Source: an uncultured bacterium
GTDB taxonomy: Bacteria; Cyanobacteriota; Vampirovibrionia; Gastranaerophilales; Gastranaerophilaceae
Direction of reading: 5' to 3'
Assembly (NCBI GenBank): GCA_949035555.1
Contig: CAROLD010000003.1
Coordinates: 59,058 to 123,057 of the forward strand
DNA: 64,000 nt
Of the stretch, positions 33,719-41,592 are shown piece after piece. Position 1 is the first letter of the stretch. Each line of letters opens with the position of its first letter. The notes under the pieces were generated by a model. The model ran no database searches, was not told the DNA's origin, and saw only the letters and a program-made list of their open reading frames with translations. Both the position numbers and the translations under genes were made by a program.

Positions 33719-34449
33719 TCTTTGATATTGCATTTTGGTATCCACAGGTCATCGCATAGGATTATATGAATTTCTTCTCCCTGTTTTGCGTGGTATTTTA
33801 AGCCCGGAGTTAGAAGACCTGTAACCAGCCCGATAAATGTTCCTACAGGAACCCCGATTGCGGCAGCACCTACTGCAATTTTTTGCGGATGCGGGATGAA
33901 TGCAAGCCCTGCACCGGCTCCTGCTCCGACAGCACCAAGCCCCACCGTTGATGCGGCAAGTTTGCCTGCGGTCATCCAGCCGTTTTCGACCAGTGAAAAA
34001 TCTTTGGAAAACGGTTTTGCTTTGACTTCAAGTTCGGTGTTGTCAGGTAAAATTAGTTTATTTATATTGATATAAACCCTTGCGTTTTTGTTAAGCTTCT
34101 TTTGGGGAGAAATTCCGCGGATATAGCCTGTAAATTTTGAACCCATAGGGATTATGATTATGCCACAAGAGGTGTATATGTCTTTCGGAACATAAAAATA
34201 AATGCAGTCGCCTTCTTTTGCGCATTCGGACATGAACTTGCACTCAAATGCAACCTTAATTACATTGCCTTTTGCTATTATATAATAATTTTCTGTGGTG
34301 TTAATTGTGGTGTTTGGTGCTTTTGAATGTGTTTTTGCGATGGTTTCGGTTGTTTTAATACATTCGCATGTGCAGTCTGATGCAATTACCCCCGCAGGAG
34401 TAAAACCCATTACACCAATTGTTAACAATAAAGACAATAATTTTTTCAT
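33712..34449 (-). CDS. Exported protein with glycine-zipper-like segments
   Basis: About 245 residues. A signal peptide MKKLLSLLLTIGVMGFTPAGVIA ends near residue 23, followed by a Cys cluster CTCECIK. The middle is beta-rich (YYIIAKGNVIKVAFECK; IIIIPMGSKFTGYIRGIS), like a small periplasmic beta-barrel fold. The C-terminal LGAVGAGAGAGLAFIP and GTFIGLVTGLLTPGLKY are glycine-zipper-like. The ATG at 34449 sits 6 nt after TATAGT; an upstream ORF extension crosses a GC-rich intergenic patch and is rejected. An envelope location is likely; function unknown. Confidence 0.65.
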   Translation of the reverse strand: MKKLLSLLLTIGVMGFTPAGVIASDCTCECIKTTETIAKTHSKAPNTTINTTENYYIIAKGNVIKVAFECKFMSECAKEGDCIYFYVPKDIYTSCGIIIIPMGSKFTGYIRGISPQKKLNKNARVYININKLILPDNTELEVKAKPFSKDFSLVENGWMTAGKLAASTVGLGAVGAGAGAGLAFIPHPQKIAVGAAAIGVPVGTFIGLVTGLLTPGLKYHAKQGEEIHIILCDDLWIPKCNIKEW

Positions 34450-34455
34450 ACGGAC

Positions 34456-34461
34456 ACTATA
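34456..34461 (-). promoter_or_regulatory. -10 (TATAGT), leaderless promoter
   Basis: TATAGT on the minus strand ends 6 nt before the ATG at 34449, with no ribosome binding site between. Confidence 0.5.
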
Positions 34462-34581
34462 AAATAAAATTTTTAAATATTTATTGCCCGAACGTACTAA
34501 ATCGGGTTTATACATTTTGCCGACGCGTGTTTGTCTTTCGCTTAGCTCATGCCTCTGCTTGATTGTAAAGGAATAATTTAT

Positions 34582-34616
34582 CAAGTTTCAACACAATTGG
34601 TAGCAACATTTACCCC
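34582..34616 (+). repeat. Right copy of an imperfect ~35-bp direct repeat
   Basis: See 33684-33718. It lies just past the promoter region of the exported-protein gene and next to the terminator of the TPR gene. Confidence 0.4.
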
Positions 34617-34626
34617 CAAAAAAAAA

Positions 34627-34649
34627 GGTGTTCGGGATTACCAAACACC
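34627..34649 (-). terminator. Rho-independent terminator of the TPR gene
   Basis: GGTGTTTGG/CCGAACACC (one mismatch) is followed on the minus strand by ten T residues. It lies 25 bp past the stop at 34674. Confidence 0.85.
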
Positions 34650-34673
34650 GTACCTCTAATATAATGTATATCC

Positions 34674-36341
34674 TTAGATTTCGAACAAGCTGTGAAGTCT
34701 TTGTTGTATGTCTTCTTCGTCAAGTTCTTCTGTTAATCTGTTTAAATCTATCGCCATTTGATAGTAATTCGCTGCATCGTTCGTGAAGCCCATTTGCTGG
34801 CTTGCACGTCCTGCGTTGAAGTATGCAAGTGTGTAATTCGGATTGAGGGCGACTGCTTCTTCAAAATATTCCAGAGCTTCCTCAGCATCTGCCAGCCCAT
34901 CAAGGTATAAAATTCCTAAATTGTTTTGAGCATATTCATTTTCAGGGTTTAATTCAACTGCTTTGTGATAAGCTACGAGCGCTTCTTCTAGATAATCTTT
35001 TTCCCAGAGTGCTATGCCGACTTTTGAATATGCACGCGCATCTTCAGGGTTGAGCGTAATCGCGTCGCAGTATGAGCGGATTGCCTTATCTAAGTCATAA
35101 TCTGCCATGTGAATATCTCCGAGTGCAATATATAAATCATAATTTTTCGGATCTAAAATTATACCAGCCTGATATGTCGATACTGCGGCTTCAATGTTGC
35201 CTTTGTTTTCTGCGTAAATTGATCCGAGTGCCTGACATACAATTGATGTCCATTCAGCGTCAGGATTTATGGATATTGCTTTCTGGTAATGCTCAATTGC
35301 ATCATCGTAAAGTTCGGCTTTCGCGTATGCGTAGCCAAGTGAATTATTAAAGAACGGATTTTCAGGCTCTCTGTCAACGGCAAGTTTGAAAGCACTTACT
35401 GAATTCAGTTTATCTTCTTTTGCCATGTACAAATGTCCGAGTTCGTAATAAATCTGTGCAGTATCAATATCAAATTCTAAAAGTCTTTCATAACAGTCTA
35501 TCGCTTCTTCTGTATTTTCAGGGTAATAGGTTTGCAAAATTGTTGCTAATTTTACAAGTACAGCACGGTTGATAGGGTTTGCTTCCAAAACTTTTCTGTA
35601 ACACTCCAGAGTGCGGTCAATATTTCTGCTTTTGAGGGCTAAGTCTCCCATTTTGTTGTAAAAATATTCGCTCTGAGTAGTTTTTTCTACTGCGTCTGTG
35701 TATAATTTTTCTGCTGAATTATACATTTTAAATTTTTCTAAGAATTTTCCTACAGTGTTGTATGAGAAAATTGAAACATCATTTGACATGTTTTTGTAAA
35801 ACATTTTCATGGTTGGTCTGTCCCATGCAAGCATGACGCTTCCTGTTAGGAAATAATATATAAAACTTGCGTAATCTTTGAAAGTTCCGTCTTGAGAGTT
35901 AATTTTACTCAAGATCGACTGCGATAAAATCATGCGCGGGCGACCTGAGGTCAGCGGATTCATATTGATTGCTGATTTGAACTCTTTTTCTGCTGATGCG
36001 TAATCCTCGGCTAACTGCATGAAATAACCTGTATAAAGGTGTGCATCTTTATTTCTCGGGCTTAAAGAAATTGCGGTTTGACACTGCTCAATTGCAGTGT
36101 TCACGCTGATTTGTCCCTGTTCCCACATCAATGCCGCAAGACGATAGTATGTCTCAGGAATAGTCGGGTCGTATTTAACCGCGTCAACGTAATGCTCAAT
36201 GGCTTCCTGTAAATCGTTATTCCTTTGACCTATCAAATATTTTTCGTGAGCAAGCCTCGCTTTTTCAAGAGAACTTTGCGCTCGTTGTTTGTTTTCTATA
36301 TTGTCTGTGCCAATCATTGGCATTAAAACTTGTTCTGACAT
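34674..36341 (-). CDS. Tetratricopeptide repeat protein
   Basis: 555 residues, nearly all TPR. About 12-13 copies of the 34-residue repeat are visible, such as AYSKVGIALWEKDYLEEALVAYHKAVELNP, PETYYRLAALMWEQG and LYIALGDIHMADYDLDKAIR. There is no signal peptide or transmembrane segment, so it is a cytosolic scaffold. A GGAGC box precedes the ATG. The repeat-rich solenoid suggests protein assembly; partners are unknown. It is similar in style to the TPR halves of the two zinc-ribbon proteins but lacks their N-terminal domains. Confidence 0.9.
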   Translation of the reverse strand: MSEQVLMPMIGTDNIENKQRAQSSLEKARLAHEKYLIGQRNNDLQEAIEHYVDAVKYDPTIPETYYRLAALMWEQGQISVNTAIEQCQTAISLSPRNKDAHLYTGYFMQLAEDYASAEKEFKSAINMNPLTSGRPRMILSQSILSKINSQDGTFKDYASFIYYFLTGSVMLAWDRPTMKMFYKNMSNDVSIFSYNTVGKFLEKFKMYNSAEKLYTDAVEKTTQSEYFYNKMGDLALKSRNIDRTLECYRKVLEANPINRAVLVKLATILQTYYPENTEEAIDCYERLLEFDIDTAQIYYELGHLYMAKEDKLNSVSAFKLAVDREPENPFFNNSLGYAYAKAELYDDAIEHYQKAISINPDAEWTSIVCQALGSIYAENKGNIEAAVSTYQAGIILDPKNYDLYIALGDIHMADYDLDKAIRSYCDAITLNPEDARAYSKVGIALWEKDYLEEALVAYHKAVELNPENEYAQNNLGILYLDGLADAEEALEYFEEAVALNPNYTLAYFNAGRASQQMGFTNDAANYYQMAIDLNRLTEELDEEDIQQRLHSLFEI

Positions 36342-36555
36342 TGTTGTGAAGCTCCAATATACTAGGTATGCATGAGGTGACGGGTGTAAATTTTTTATCT
36401 TTAATACATGGAGCAGAATATCATCTATTTGTACTAGACGAAGGGGGAAAGGATGGGGTAAATATAACTGCCAATTATATTGAGACGCCCGTCAAAATCC
36501 GCTCAGGGTCTATCAATGTTGATTTAGGCTACGACAATCTTATTCACTATAAATT

Positions 36556-36790
36556 TTAAAATTCCTTATCTAAATTTTTGTGTCCAATAATATATGCAGC
36601 GTGGGTTCTATTTAAAGCTTCTAATTTATTTATAATCGATGTAACGTGATACTTAGCTGTATGTGTGGACACTATAAGTTTTTATGCAATTTCTCTATTA
36701 TTGTATCCTTTAATTAGTAACTTTGCAGTCTCTTTTTTCTCTGCTTGTTAATTCATTAATTGTTTTCATATCTCTTATTTTGTGATGCAT
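36556..36790 (-). pseudogene. Broken LuxR/NarL-type HTH regulator
   Basis: On the minus strand, MHHKIRDMKTINELTSREK leads into a one-base frameshift. The rest of a LuxR-type HTH continues in another frame: ETAKLLIKGYNNREIA, an internal TAA, then KLIVSTHTAKYHVTSIINKL and EALNRTHAAYIIGHK to the TAA at 36556-36558. One frameshift and one stop in ~70 codons make it a clear pseudogene. The intact relative is the LuxR-type gene at 40870-41091. Confidence 0.7.
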
Positions 36791-36838
36791 TTGCTATTCT
36801 TATCATTGTAAAGAAAATATAGGAAAGATAATATTGGA

Positions 36839-37096
36839 ATGTCAATCCTGTATTATTTCCAATTAATAGCACAAAATTGGAATATGAGTCAATGTGTAAG
36901 ATATTATATTGCAAAGAATGTAAAAAAGTTTAGAATGGCAAAAGGTCTAAAAAGGGAAGAATTGTCATTATTACTTGGATTTGACAACTCATATATTAGT
37001 AAATTAGAACGTGCAACTATAAATATTACAATTGACAGACTTGATAAGATTGCAAATTATTTAGAAATTGATATTATACAATTATTTGAACATTAA
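36839..37096 (+). CDS. XRE-family helix-turn-helix regulator
   Basis: 85 residues, with an HTH core near residues 21-80: IAKNVKKFRMAKGLKREELS, LLLGFDNSYISKLERATINI, TIDRLDKIANYLEIDIIQLF. It has no extra domain. A Met at residue 16 (36884) is an alternative start, but GATAAT lies 6 nt before the ATG at 36839. Beside it, divergently, lies the broken LuxR-type gene, so this pair may be the remains of a regulatory switch. Its 3' end overlaps the dxr stop by 4 bp. Confidence 0.75.
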   Translation: MSILYYFQLIAQNWNMSQCVRYYIAKNVKKFRMAKGLKREELSLLLGFDNSYISKLERATINITIDRLDKIANYLEIDIIQLFEH

Positions 37097-38226
37097 TTTA
37101 TAAGTTCTCTGGTTTTTGTTCTTATTTCGTTGTCGATTTCAAAAATCTCATCAATTGACGGGGTTTTTACAACAGTGTGCGCAGACATCATTTTTTCTGT
37201 GATGGTGTAAATGTCGTACAGTTTTATTTTGTCTTCCAAAAACGCAAACACGGCTTCTTCATTTGCCGCATTAAGGCATACTGTAGCACTTCCGCCTGTT
37301 TTGCCCGCATTAAATGCAAGGTTGAGCGACGGAAATTTTTCGTAATCGGGTTTTTCAAAATCAAGTCGTGCAATCTCAGAGAAATTGAAACTTTTTGACT
37401 TAATGCCTTCATAACGTTCAGGATAAGTTATTGCGTATTGGATTGGAATATGCATGCTCGGTAGTCCTAATTGTGCGATTACACTGCCGTCTGCGTATTC
37501 GATTGCCGAATGTACAATGCTTTGCGGGTGAACGACAACGTCAATTCTGTCATAAGGCATGTTAAAAAGATGGTGTGCTTCAATTACTTCCAAACCTTTG
37601 TTCATAAGTGTTGCCGAGTCGACCGTAATTTTTCTGCCCATGTCCCATCTCGGGTGCGCCAGTGCCTGTGCAACAGTTGCATTTTTCATGTCTTCAATAC
37701 TTTTTTTCAAAAACGGTCCGCCGCTTGCGGTTATTATAAGTTTTTCAACCTGTGAAATATCTTTGATACACTGGTGAATTGCGCAGTGTTCGCTGTCAAC
37801 AGGGATAATTTTTACCCCTGCGTTCTTTGCTTTTTGCATAACAATATCACCTGCCATAACAAGTGTTTCTTTGTTTGCCAGCGCAATATCAATTCCGTTT
37901 TCTATTGCTTTCAGGGTTGGTTTTAATCCGATTTTACCTGATACTGCAACCAGAATTATATCATTTTCGCGGTTTGAACAAATTTCTTCTAAGCCTTCTG
38001 TGCCGTGAAGTGTTTTAATTCCGTTAATTTCAATTTCTTTATTTGCGCAAATGTATTTTGGTCTGAATTTTTTTGCCTGTTGTTCCAGCAATTCAACATT
38101 AGAGCCGCCTGCCAGTGCAATTATTTCAAACTTATCCTGAAGTTTTTCGATAACTTCAAGCGCCTGTCTTCCGATAGAACCTGTTGAACCTAATATGCTG
38201 ATTTTTCTTTTTTTATTGTCTGTCAT
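37093..38226 (-). CDS. dxr: 1-deoxy-D-xylulose-5-phosphate reductoisomerase
   Basis: 377 residues. NADPH loop ILGSTGSIGRQ near residue 9, ANKETLVMAG near 115, substrate and metal residues PVDSEHCAIHQ and TASGGPFL near 140-175, HPRWDMGRKITVDSATLMNKGLEVIEA near 200 and VVHPQSIVHS. It makes MEP, the first committed step of the DXP isoprenoid route. The start is the Met before TDNKKRK, with AAGGAAA upstream. It is a single gene; no rseP or cdsA neighbour as in many bacteria. Confidence 0.96.
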   Translation of the reverse strand: MTDNKKRKISILGSTGSIGRQALEVIEKLQDKFEIIALAGGSNVELLEQQAKKFRPKYICANKEIEINGIKTLHGTEGLEEICSNRENDIILVAVSGKIGLKPTLKAIENGIDIALANKETLVMAGDIVMQKAKNAGVKIIPVDSEHCAIHQCIKDISQVEKLIITASGGPFLKKSIEDMKNATVAQALAHPRWDMGRKITVDSATLMNKGLEVIEAHHLFNMPYDRIDVVVHPQSIVHSAIEYADGSVIAQLGLPSMHIPIQYAITYPERYEGIKSKSFNFSEIARLDFEKPDYEKFPSLNLAFNAGKTGGSATVCLNAANEEAVFAFLEDKIKLYDIYTITEKMMSAHTVVKTPSIDEIFEIDNEIRTKTRELIN

Positions 38227-38290
38227 GAAAAATTTCCTTACTGGCTGAATCCTCACCCTTTGCTTTCCAATCGGGAGAAGGACAAATTTG

Positions 38291-40015
38291 TTATAATATA
38301 TTTACTCCTGTGCCTGTTTCTGCTTTGGGTGTACCGGAGCTTACCGGAAGTGCGAAATGGAAACTTGAACCTTTTTCTTCTTCACTGTCACACCAGATTG
38401 CGCCTTTGTGTGCTTTAATTAGCTGTCTTGCAATTGGCAAACCAAGTCCTGTACCGCCTACTTTGCGAGATAAAGAGTTCTCTATTTGTGTGAATTTGTC
38501 AAATGCTCTTAACAAATTATCTTCTTTTATTCCTATGCCCTCATCTATTACACTAACCACAATATAGCTGCCTTCGAGAGTCTTTATTTCGTTTTCAAAG
38601 CATTTATTTGTAATTATATCACGAGCATTTTTAAGTTCGGATCTTATGGTGATGTTTTTGCCGCGCGGGGTAAATTTTATTGCATTGGAAACGAGATTTG
38701 TCAGCACTTGCCCCAGACGCTGTGAGTCTGCGTATATATCAGGCAATTCGGTTTGTTCTTCTGTTGAAAAATTGATTTCATGTTCTTTTGCCACACATTC
38801 GAAGTTTGTTTTGACATTTTCTATTACGGAATGGATATTCATAATCTTGTAGTTGAAATCCATTTTTCCGGCTTCAATTTTGTTGATATCAAGTATATCA
38901 TTGATAATACTTGTAAGGTTTTCGACATTTCGTTTCGCCATGTCGATAAATTTTTTTGCATTGTCGCCAAGTTCTCCGCATCGTCCGCTTGATAAGATGA
39001 ACAACGCATTTTTAATCGGTGTTAGCGGTGTTCGCAGTTCATGTGAAACTATTGAAATAAATTCTGATTTTACGCGTTCAAGTTTTTCCAGTTCTTCATT
39101 TTTTTCGATAATTTCTTTATACAATCCTGCACTTTTCAAAGGTAGTGAAACTTGCTGAATTATTGTTTGGAAATATGCTGCGTCATCTGTTGAAAAAGGT
39201 TTTTCTTTAAAGATTTCAATACAGCCGAAAAATTTATCACCTAAATCAATAGGTGCAAACATATTGTCATACTGAAAAATTGTAAAGGTAAGTTTGTTGT
39301 TGGGGTTTTTGATATTTTTAATTATTTTTAAATTTTTATCATCAATTTCGAACGGAACATCACGGTTCTTGAAAAGTGATTTGTAATTTAAAACTGCGCG
39401 GAGTTTTAGCGCACTCAAAAGTTCTTCTGAAATATCGTATAGTGCATTTATAATTAATACCGGTTCCTGTTCAAATCCGAATGATAATGTGCAGGTTAAA
39501 TCAAAGCTTAAAGATTTATCCAACCCTTCAATCATATAGTTTAAAAGTTCTTTTGTATCAAGTGTTCCCGCAAATTGAGAACTTGTGTTATAAAGGACAT
39601 TCAATCTGTACAGACTGTCTGCTAAGTCTTTGTTTTTTCCTGATAACATGTCCAGATTTTCTTTTGTTTTCAGGTGGCTTACAACGGTTGATGCAATCAA
39701 ATTGTCAGAAAAGTTTTTTGAAATAAATCCGTTTGTAAGTTTTGTTATCTCTTCATTTTGAGTATCTGTTTCAGTAATGTACAGTATTTGCGCATTTTCG
39801 AGTTTTGATTTGATTTTTTTCAAAACCAGAGGAAGATTAAAAATTTCTACTTTTTCATCCACAATATAAATATCAGGCGGCTCAACTTCAACCAAATCCA
39901 GCAGAGATGTTTCGGTACAGCAGGCGTTAAAATTGTAAGTTTTATTTCCAAATAACCTTTTGTATTCCGAAATCAAAGTATTATCGTCTGATATCAGCAG
40001 TATATTATTCCCCAT
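38291..40015 (-). CDS. Soluble sensor histidine kinase with N-terminal receiver-like and GAF domains
   Basis: 574 residues, no membrane helix. Residues 1-115 look like a receiver domain (NILLISDDNTLISEYKRLF, PDIYIVDEKVEIFNLP with a candidate Asp). Residues ~130-310 are a GAF-like domain (NVLYNTSSQFAGTLDTKELL). HisKA spans ~325-395 (SIVSHELRTPLTPIKNAL) and HATPase ~430-560 (DEGIGIKEDNL; GGTGLGLPIARQL). It ends in a Ser/Thr/Gly tail. It is an atypical hybrid with the receiver first. No cognate regulator is adjacent. TACAAT lies 6 nt before the ATG. Confidence 0.88.
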   Translation of the reverse strand: MGNNILLISDDNTLISEYKRLFGNKTYNFNACCTETSLLDLVEVEPPDIYIVDEKVEIFNLPLVLKKIKSKLENAQILYITETDTQNEEITKLTNGFISKNFSDNLIASTVVSHLKTKENLDMLSGKNKDLADSLYRLNVLYNTSSQFAGTLDTKELLNYMIEGLDKSLSFDLTCTLSFGFEQEPVLIINALYDISEELLSALKLRAVLNYKSLFKNRDVPFEIDDKNLKIIKNIKNPNNKLTFTIFQYDNMFAPIDLGDKFFGCIEIFKEKPFSTDDAAYFQTIIQQVSLPLKSAGLYKEIIEKNEELEKLERVKSEFISIVSHELRTPLTPIKNALFILSSGRCGELGDNAKKFIDMAKRNVENLTSIINDILDINKIEAGKMDFNYKIMNIHSVIENVKTNFECVAKEHEINFSTEEQTELPDIYADSQRLGQVLTNLVSNAIKFTPRGKNITIRSELKNARDIITNKCFENEIKTLEGSYIVVSVIDEGIGIKEDNLLRAFDKFTQIENSLSRKVGGTGLGLPIARQLIKAHKGAIWCDSEEEKGSSFHFALPVSSGTPKAETGTGVNIL

Positions 40016-40021
40016 ATAACT

Positions 40022-40027
40022 ATTGTA
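40022..40027 (-). promoter_or_regulatory. -10 (TACAAT), leaderless promoter of the REC-GAF kinase
   Basis: TACAAT on the minus strand ends 6 nt before the ATG at 40015, with no Shine-Dalgarno sequence. Confidence 0.5.
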
Positions 40028-40175
40028 GGCGAGGGATTTTATTTGGCAAGTCAGTAAATTTTTTTCATAAAAAGTAATTTTTTCTAAAAAAAATTTTCAA
40101 AAATTTTTGATTTTTTAAGTGATAAAATGTTTAAAACCTTTCGATGAGACTGTTTCACCGTTTGTCTATCCGTAT

Positions 40176-40191
40176 TTTTACGTACGTAAAA
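40176..40191. promoter_or_regulatory. Perfect 16-bp palindrome ahead of the phage module
   Basis: TTTTACGTACGTAAAA is perfectly self-complementary. It sits in the ~330-bp non-coding stretch (40016-40343) between the histidine kinase and the first phage-module gene, and is a candidate operator for the module's LuxR-type or another dimeric regulator. The rest of the gap is AT-rich with a duplicated CTTTCGATGA word (about 40138 and 40289). Confidence 0.4.
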
Positions 40192-40343
40192 CTGCGGACT
40201 TTCTTTTTTTTTAAAAACAGTTATACTAAGAATGTAATCGGTTAAGGCTCACGTCCGGGAGAAATAAAAACTCCTAAAGATTATTAAATCTTTCGATGAC
40301 AAAGTTGTTTGCCGAACTCACGGTAGAGGAGAAGTGTATTTCT

Positions 40344-40709
40344 ATGGGATATATTCACTGCTGTGGAGGATTACGCAAGACTAGAAGTTTTGTGTTGTCT
40401 CCTACAGAAAATTTTGTCGTGTGTGAATTGGACTATCTTTACAGGTGTCCGGTTTGTAATCACACGGTCGTTCAGGTTACCAGAGTTAACAAGGAAAATT
40501 CTGTCTCAACCATGCGATATGTAAACAAAATTGCACGTGATACGTATAAAAAAATGAAATCGAAAATCCTTTACGAAAAAAAGTATTACGACTACTCAAA
40601 ACGACGCGGAGGTTCATTCTATTTAAACTATAACGAATTTGGTGTTCAAAAGAGATGTTATTCCAATCTATCTAATCTCAAAATGGGTCTTTCTCGAACT
40701 CTCTTATAA
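40344..40709 (+). CDS. Cys-rich putative zinc-binding protein, first gene of the phage module
   Basis: About 121 residues from MGYIHCCGGLRKTRSF. AGAGGAGAAG stands ~10 nt before this ATG, which decides against the longer frame from 40296 (16 more residues). CC near residue 6 and CPVCNHTVVQVTRVNKEN near 36 could form a zinc knuckle. The C-terminal half is very basic and Tyr-rich (YKKMKSKILYEKKYYDYSKRRGG), suggesting nucleic-acid contact. No family is recognised. A terminator hairpin follows, so it may be a separately controlled regulator. Confidence 0.6.
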   Translation: MGYIHCCGGLRKTRSFVLSPTENFVVCELDYLYRCPVCNHTVVQVTRVNKENSVSTMRYVNKIARDTYKKMKSKILYEKKYYDYSKRRGGSFYLNYNEFGVQKRCYSNLSNLKMGLSRTLL

Positions 40710-40741
40710 GTATATTATTAACCCTAACAATTGCTATTCAC

Positions 40742-40786
40742 AAGAGGGGTTTAGGCTATTATACTCCTTCCTTCCCCTCTTTTTTA
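40742..40786 (+). terminator. Rho-independent terminator after the Cys-rich gene
   Basis: AAGAGGGG (40742-40749) pairs with CCCCTCTT (40774-40781) and is followed by TTTTT. Confidence 0.6.
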
Positions 40787-40869
40787 TTAAAACGGAAATA
40801 TTATTAAACATTGGAAAGTGGACTTAGGTTAATATGAGGTTAATTAAATCAGAGACAGAAGGAAGTTTG

Positions 40870-41091
40870 ATGAAGTTGTCACCAAAGGAACATGATGTAT
40901 TAACTCTGATTGCATGCGGATTTACAGATAAGGAAGTTGCTGCAAAGCTAAAAATTTCAACCAGAACAGTACAGACGCATATGGCAGCAATAATCTTGAA
41001 GCTTCAGGCAAGAAACAGGGTTAATGCAGTTGTAGTTTACATGCGGATAAACCCGAAGTGGAAGATAGAAGAAAGGTTTGTTGCCATATGA
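40870..41091 (+). CDS. Single-domain LuxR/NarL-type HTH regulator
   Basis: 73 residues, HTH only: MKLSPKEHDVLTLIACGFTD, then KEVAAKLKISTRTVQTHMAA and IILKLQARNRVNAVVVYMRI, the classic GerE/LuxR fold (E..VL.L.A.G.T..E.A..L.IS..TV..H). There is no receiver or autoinducer domain. AAGGAAG lies ~5 nt before this ATG; a Met 12 codons earlier is less well supported. Its stop overlaps the amidase start (ATGA), so it is coupled to the particle genes and probably controls them. Confidence 0.8.
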   Translation: MKLSPKEHDVLTLIACGFTDKEVAAKLKISTRTVQTHMAAIILKLQARNRVNAVVVYMRINPKWKIEERFVAI

Positions 41092-41588
41092 TTAAACGAA
41101 TTATTTTACACTGGACGGCGGGAAGATATTATCCAACGCAATTTGAAAAACAATATTATCACTACCTTATTGACAAAGACGGACGTATTTATAACGGAAT
41201 TTTTACACCCGAAGACAACTTCAATTGTAATGACGGAAAATATGCAGCGCATACAGGTGGCGGAAATACAGGTTCTATCGGCGTAGCTATGTGTTCAATG
41301 TATGGTTATAAGTCAAGAGAAAATGTCGGGCAATTCCCAATTACACCTATTCAGTTTGAATCCTGTATGGAATATTGTTCGGAACTTTGTCAAAAGTATT
41401 CGCTGGATATTAACCCAAATACAGTTATGACACACTACGAATTTGGGAAGAAAAATCCTAAAACTACATCCGCAGGCAAAATTGATATTGTCTATATCCC
41501 GCCGTATTCTTGGGTTGCAAAAGATGATATCGGAAGTTTTATCAGGTCTAAAATTCGTTGGTACAAAGAAAAAATTTTGAAAGGTTAA
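41088..41588 (+). CDS. Phage-type N-acetylmuramoyl-L-alanine amidase (amidase_2/PGRP fold)
   Basis: 166 residues. IILHWTAG (first zinc His) at the N-terminus, YHYLIDKDGRIYNG, AAHTGGGNTGSIGVAMC and TVMTHYEFGKKNP (second His) follow the T7-lysozyme/PGRP pattern. It cuts the amide between MurNAc and L-Ala in peptidoglycan. There is no signal peptide, so release needs a holin or lysis, or it is carried in the particle. It starts within the stop of the LuxR-type gene and ends 5 bp before the connector gene. Confidence 0.88.
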   Translation: MIKRIILHWTAGRYYPTQFEKQYYHYLIDKDGRIYNGIFTPEDNFNCNDGKYAAHTGGGNTGSIGVAMCSMYGYKSRENVGQFPITPIQFESCMEYCSELCQKYSLDINPNTVMTHYEFGKKNPKTTSAGKIDIVYIPPYSWVAKDDIGSFIRSKIRWYKEKILKG

Positions 41589-41592
41589 CTCT

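Noticed and set aside
36368..36559. 63-codon plus-strand frame starting MHEVTGVNF
   Set aside because: No ribosome binding site, no -10 box at the leaderless spacing, no recognisable fold, and it is convergent with the LuxR-type pseudogene. Too weak to list as a gene.
40016..40343. Possible phage attachment site left of the particle module
   Set aside because: No direct repeat shared with the right flank (52642-52735) could be found by eye, and there is no integrase or tRNA gene nearby.
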